A DNA stretch of 64,000 nucleotides from Saprospiraceae bacterium. GTDB taxonomy: Bacteria > Bacteroidota > Bacteroidia > Chitinophagales > Saprospiraceae. Shown piece by piece: positions 60,929 through 64,000 of this stretch. The DNA lies in the NCBI GenBank assembly GCA_026129545.1, contig JAHCHX010000001.1:3317001-3381000 (forward strand). Reading direction: 5' to 3'. Each line of letters begins with the position of its first letter. Positions within the stretch are counted from its first letter, which is position 1. The notes beneath the pieces were generated by a model. That model did no database searches, was not told where the DNA came from, and saw only the letters and a program-made list of their open reading frames with translations. The translations under genes were made by a program, and so were the position numbers.

Positions 60929-63850
60929 ATGACAGACACGATTTTGAAAAATTCCCTCGCAACAACAAACAACGAGCAACAAACAACGAACAACGATACC
61001 GACCTCGTTGACCCCGAACACATCATCATAAAAGGTGCACGGACGAACAACCTGCGCAACGTGGAACTGCGCCTGCCGAAGAACCAACTCATCGTCGTCA
61101 CGGGTGTCAGCGGCTCCGGCAAATCGTCTATCACGATGGACACGCTCTACGCCGAAGGCCAGCGCCGCTATGTGGAAAGCTTGTCCAGTTATGCCCGGCA
61201 GTTTCTCGGGCGCATGAAAAAACCCGATGTGGACTACATCCGGGGTATTTGCCCGGCTATCGCCATCGAGCAGCGCGTCACGACGGGCAACGCCCGTTCC
61301 ACCGTCGGCAGCATGACCGAGGTGTATGACTTTTTGCGGCTGCTCTATGCGCGCGTCGGCAAATTCTACTCGCCCGTGTCAGGTCAGGTTGTTCAAAAGC
61401 ACGAAGTTTCCGATGTCATTGATTTTATTAAAAAACAACCCGACGGCACCCGCGGCCTCGTCTTGATTCCTTTCCCGAAAAAATATAAAGAACGCACCCT
61501 CGAACAAGAACTAAACCTTTTGTTGCAAAAAGGCTTTACGCGGGTGCAATTTGAAACCGAGACGCTCCGCATCGAGGACATCCTCGAAGGCACCGAAAAA
61601 CGCTTCGACAAAAAGCAGCCAGCCTACACTTTCAATGAAAAAGGTTTGCACATCCTCATTGACCGTTTTTCCACCTCCGGCATGGAAGAGAGCGATTGGA
61701 TGCGCCTCGCCGACTCGGTGAACACGGCATTCTACGAAAGCGAAGGGGAATGCCTTATCGAAATTGTCAACTCTACGAACCAGCAACCAACAACCAGCAA
61801 CCAACAACATTTTAATAATCGCTTCGAGTTGGACGGCATCGAATTCCCCGAACCCACGCCGCAACTCTTTAACTACAACAACCCCTACGGCGCTTGCCCC
61901 ACCTGCGAAGGCTATGGCCGCATCCTCGGCATTGACCCCGACAAAGTCGTCCCCGACAAAACCAAATCAATTTACGACGGTGCGGTGGCTCCGTGGAAAG
62001 GCGAAAAGTATGGCGAATGGCTTTCGCCATTGCTCCAACACGCCCACCGGTTCGGCTTTCCCGTCCATGCGCCATTTGAGCAACTGACCAAAGAACAGGT
62101 AAAATTGCTTTGGAGCGGCAACCAGTATTTCTACGGGATTGACGCTTTTTTCAAGGAGTTGGAAAGCAAAACCTACAAAATCCAGAACCGCGTCGCGCTC
62201 GCTCGCTATCGAGGCAAAACTACCTGCCCCACTTGCGAAGGCGGACGGTTGCGCCCAGAAGCATTGTGCGTGAAAATTGGCGGCAAAAACATCTCGGAAC
62301 TCACGGGCGTGCCGCTCGACGAGGTCTTGTCATTTTTTCAAAATCTTGAACTCAGCGAGCATGACCGCCAAGTCGCCAAACGCATCCTTTTGGAAATCAA
62401 CAGCCGCCTGCGGTTCATGGTCGAACTCGGCCTCGGCTACCTCACGCTCGACCGCATCTCGAACACCCTCAGCGGCGGCGAAACCCAACGCATCCACCTG
62501 ACCCGAACGCTCGGCTCCAACTTGACGGCTTCGATGTATCTCCTCGACGAGCCTTCTGTGGGCTTGCACCCGCGCGACACGGGGCGTTTGGTCAAGGTTT
62601 TGAAAGAACTCCGCGATTTGGGCAACACGGTCGTGGTGGTCGAACACGAAGAGGAAGTCATCAAAAACGCTGATTACCTAGTGGATATGGGGCCGGAGGC
62701 GGGCGTTCATGGTGGCAACGTGGTTTATGCGGGGGATTTCTCCAAAATAAGCACCGCAGCGCCGGAAAGCCTCACGGCCAAATACATGAGCGGCAAAATG
62801 GCGATTGAAACCCCAAAAGTTCGCCGCCCGGCCAAAGAGTTTTTGCTCTTGAAAGGCGCTCGCCAGCACAATTTGAAAAATATCAATGTCCAAATCCCGC
62901 TGCATTGCCTCACGGTCGTGAGCGGCGTTTCAGGCTCTGGCAAAACGACCCTCGTGCGCGACATTCTTTACCCAGCCTTGATGCAACACCTGCCCGACAA
63001 CCCCGGCAAACAGCCCGGCTCCTTCGATGGCTTGGAAGGGAATTTCAAAAAAGTGACCCGCGTGGAGTTCATCAACCAAAGCCCGATTGGCAAAAGCAGC
63101 CGCTCCAACCCGATTACCTACGTCAAAGCCTACGACTACATCCGCGACCTTTTTGCAAGCCAGCAACTCTCGAAGATTCGTGGCTTTCAGCCCAAACATT
63201 TCAGTTTCAATGTGGAAGGGGGGCGCTGCGAGACCTGCAAAGGCGAAGGCGAGCAGGTGGTGGAGATGCAATTCCTCGCCGATGTCCACCTCGAATGTGA
63301 GGAATGCAAAGGCCGCCGCTTCAGGCAGGAAGTGCTCGACGTGCAGTACAAAGGCAAAAGCATTTTTGATGTGCTGAACATGAGCATCGAGGAGGCGCTT
63401 GATTTTTTCAAGGGCAACAAAGACATCACGGAGCGCATCCAGCCACTCTTCGATGTGGGTTTGGGCTATGTGCATCTTGGTCAATCGTCCTCGACCCTTT
63501 CCGGCGGCGAGGCGCAGCGCGTGAAACTCGCCTCTTTCCTGATTCGGGAAAATTCCGGCGGCCACATCTTTTTCATCTTCGACGAACCCACGACGGGGCT
63601 GCACTTCCATGATATCCAAAAGCTGCTCAAAGCCATCAACGCGCTCGTGGAAAAAGGCCACTCGGTCCTCGTGGTGGAGCACAACATGGAGGTCATCAAA
63701 TCGGCAGACTGGGTGATTGACCTTGGGCCGGAAGGTGGCAAGGAAGGCGGCCATCTTGTGTACGAGGGCACGCCGGAGGGTTTGACAAAGGTGAAGGAGA
63801 GTTACACGGGAAGGTTTTTGGGACAGAAGCTGAATGGCAAAAAAAATTGA
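60929..63850 (+). CDS. uvrA: Excinuclease ABC subunit A
   Basis: 973 residues from ATG 60929 (MTDTILKNSL); upstream in-frame codons include a hairpin repeat and are not coding. ABC halves: Walker A GVSGSGKSS (~59-67) and GVSGSGKTT (~668), signatures LSGGETQRIHLTR and LSGGEAQRVKLAS, Walker B LLDEPSVGLH and IFDEPTTGLH, zinc-finger pairs CPTCEGYGR, CPTCEGGRLR and CETCKGEGE...CEECKGRRF. It scans DNA with UvrB for bulky lesions. Two low-complexity Asn/Gln/Thr patches (residues ~11-23 and ~318-330) are unusual for UvrA. Intact. Confidence 0.97.
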   Translation: MTDTILKNSLATTNNEQQTTNNDTDLVDPEHIIIKGARTNNLRNVELRLPKNQLIVVTGVSGSGKSSITMDTLYAEGQRRYVESLSSYARQFLGRMKKPDVDYIRGICPAIAIEQRVTTGNARSTVGSMTEVYDFLRLLYARVGKFYSPVSGQVVQKHEVSDVIDFIKKQPDGTRGLVLIPFPKKYKERTLEQELNLLLQKGFTRVQFETETLRIEDILEGTEKRFDKKQPAYTFNEKGLHILIDRFSTSGMEESDWMRLADSVNTAFYESEGECLIEIVNSTNQQPTTSNQQHFNNRFELDGIEFPEPTPQLFNYNNPYGACPTCEGYGRILGIDPDKVVPDKTKSIYDGAVAPWKGEKYGEWLSPLLQHAHRFGFPVHAPFEQLTKEQVKLLWSGNQYFYGIDAFFKELESKTYKIQNRVALARYRGKTTCPTCEGGRLRPEALCVKIGGKNISELTGVPLDEVLSFFQNLELSEHDRQVAKRILLEINSRLRFMVELGLGYLTLDRISNTLSGGETQRIHLTRTLGSNLTASMYLLDEPSVGLHPRDTGRLVKVLKELRDLGNTVVVVEHEEEVIKNADYLVDMGPEAGVHGGNVVYAGDFSKISTAAPESLTAKYMSGKMAIETPKVRRPAKEFLLLKGARQHNLKNINVQIPLHCLTVVSGVSGSGKTTLVRDILYPALMQHLPDNPGKQPGSFDGLEGNFKKVTRVEFINQSPIGKSSRSNPITYVKAYDYIRDLFASQQLSKIRGFQPKHFSFNVEGGRCETCKGEGEQVVEMQFLADVHLECEECKGRRFRQEVLDVQYKGKSIFDVLNMSIEEALDFFKGNKDITERIQPLFDVGLGYVHLGQSSSTLSGGEAQRVKLASFLIRENSGGHIFFIFDEPTTGLHFHDIQKLLKAINALVEKGHSVLVVEHNMEVIKSADWVIDLGPEGGKEGGHLVYEGTPEGLTKVKESYTGRFLGQKLNGKKN

Positions 63851-63851
63851 T

Positions 63852-63859
63852 TATCTTTG
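63852..63859 (+). promoter_or_regulatory. -7 element before cytosine methyltransferase gene
   Basis: TATCTTTG fits TAnnTTTG, 17 bases before the ATG at 63877 and overlapping nothing but the last bases after uvrA. Confidence 0.5.
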
Positions 63860-63876
63860 CAGACAATTCGTCACAA

Positions 63877-64000
63877 ATGAATCTTACGGCAGTCAGCTTA
63901 TTCGCATCGGGTGGCATCGGCGATTGGGTATTGCGTGCCAACTCAATTGACCTATTGGTGGCAAACGAATTGCTGGCCGACCGTTGTGAGGTTTTGAAGT
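63877..64000 (+). CDS. DNA cytosine-5 methyltransferase, N-terminal part (cut by window edge)
   Basis: Only 41 codons are visible: MNLTAVSLFASGGIGDWVL, then RANSIDLLVANELLADRCEVLK. SLFASGGIGDWVL is motif I (FxGxG) of C5 methyltransferases in the form used by one type II group, and VANELLADR matches motif II. It should transfer methyl groups from SAM to cytosine in a specific site, most likely as part of a restriction-modification system. Motif IV (PC) and the target-recognition domain are beyond the edge, so specificity and partner are unknown. Confidence 0.8.
   Translation, partial: MNLTAVSLFASGGIGDWVLRANSIDLLVANELLADRCEVLK

Overview
The window is a chromosomal stretch of a Bacteroidota bacterium, most likely a member of the Saprospiria or a close relative. 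The evidence is a GldB gliding lipoprotein, several exported proteins with type IX secretion (T9SS) sorting domains of type A and type B, a BatD protein, DUF4293, DUF5777 and PorT-like barrels, promoters of the Bacteroidota type (TAnnTTTG), and almost no Shine-Dalgarno sequences. Most of it is ordinary core and envelope genome; the accessory material is concentrated at 12.2-23.5 kb.

Layout. 1-9.4 kb: an acyl-CoA synthetase (cut by the window edge), an exported beta-mannosidase, a peroxiredoxin-fold protein without its catalytic cysteine, a small membrane protein with an XRE regulator, a glycosyltransferase, BatD, GldB and a barrel protein. 9.4-12.2 kb: two unknown small proteins and RecJ. 12.2-17.6 kb: guaB among repeats, namely a 168-bp element with 24-bp terminal inverted repeats, two inverted 134-bp MITE-like copies on either side of guaB, a complete IS630-type element, and a TlpA-like exported thioredoxin. 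A 105-bp duplication of the guaB 3' end and the adjoining ABC-gene tail brackets the block at 14.5-17.5 kb. 17.6-20.4 kb: two paralogous MacB-type ATPases and a HlyD/MacA-type adaptor, with no permease in the window. 20.8-23.3 kb: remains of two T9SS exported proteins, one with an 11-C tract that puts its signal peptide out of frame, the other split by a 766-bp IS1-family element. 23.5-24.9 kb: an NtrC-type response regulator. An identical 29-bp sequence with an 18-bp palindrome lies upstream of both the regulator and the adaptor/ATPase operon, which suggests a small sigma-54 regulon split by inserted DNA.

24.9-38.6 kb: T9SS and redoxin proteins, an M23 peptidase, a 1,397-residue double cyclase-domain/AAA/TPR signalling protein, a dipeptidyl peptidase IV and a beta-helix/PA14 protein. 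38.8-44.7 kb: a tight operon of a GT2 enzyme, a GT-C-like membrane protein, a dihydroorotase homologue lacking the HxH metal motif, and a DUF58 protein. 44.7-48.4 kb: a methyltransferase, a small lipoprotein-like protein, kynureninase and a TrpF homologue lacking the catalytic Cys. 48.7-52.3 kb: a pair of unrecognised exported proteins and a LamG/type-B T9SS protein. 52.4-57.0 kb: a PfkB kinase, tRNA-Asn(GTT), pseudouridine-5'-phosphate glycosidase, DUF4293, VanW and an FAD oxidoreductase. 57.1-60.5 kb: an exported c-type cytochrome/YceI/DUF5777 operon. 60.7-64 kb: a 40-residue membrane protein, uvrA, and the first 41 codons of a DNA cytosine-5 methyltransferase, probably the edge of a restriction-modification locus.

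Gene ends are often closed by long, nearly perfect hairpins (27253, 54441, 46279, 57034). Four copies of a ~107-bp intergenic repeat carry an end closely resembling the left end of the resident IS630-type element. All family assignments were made by reading motifs; no database search was run.
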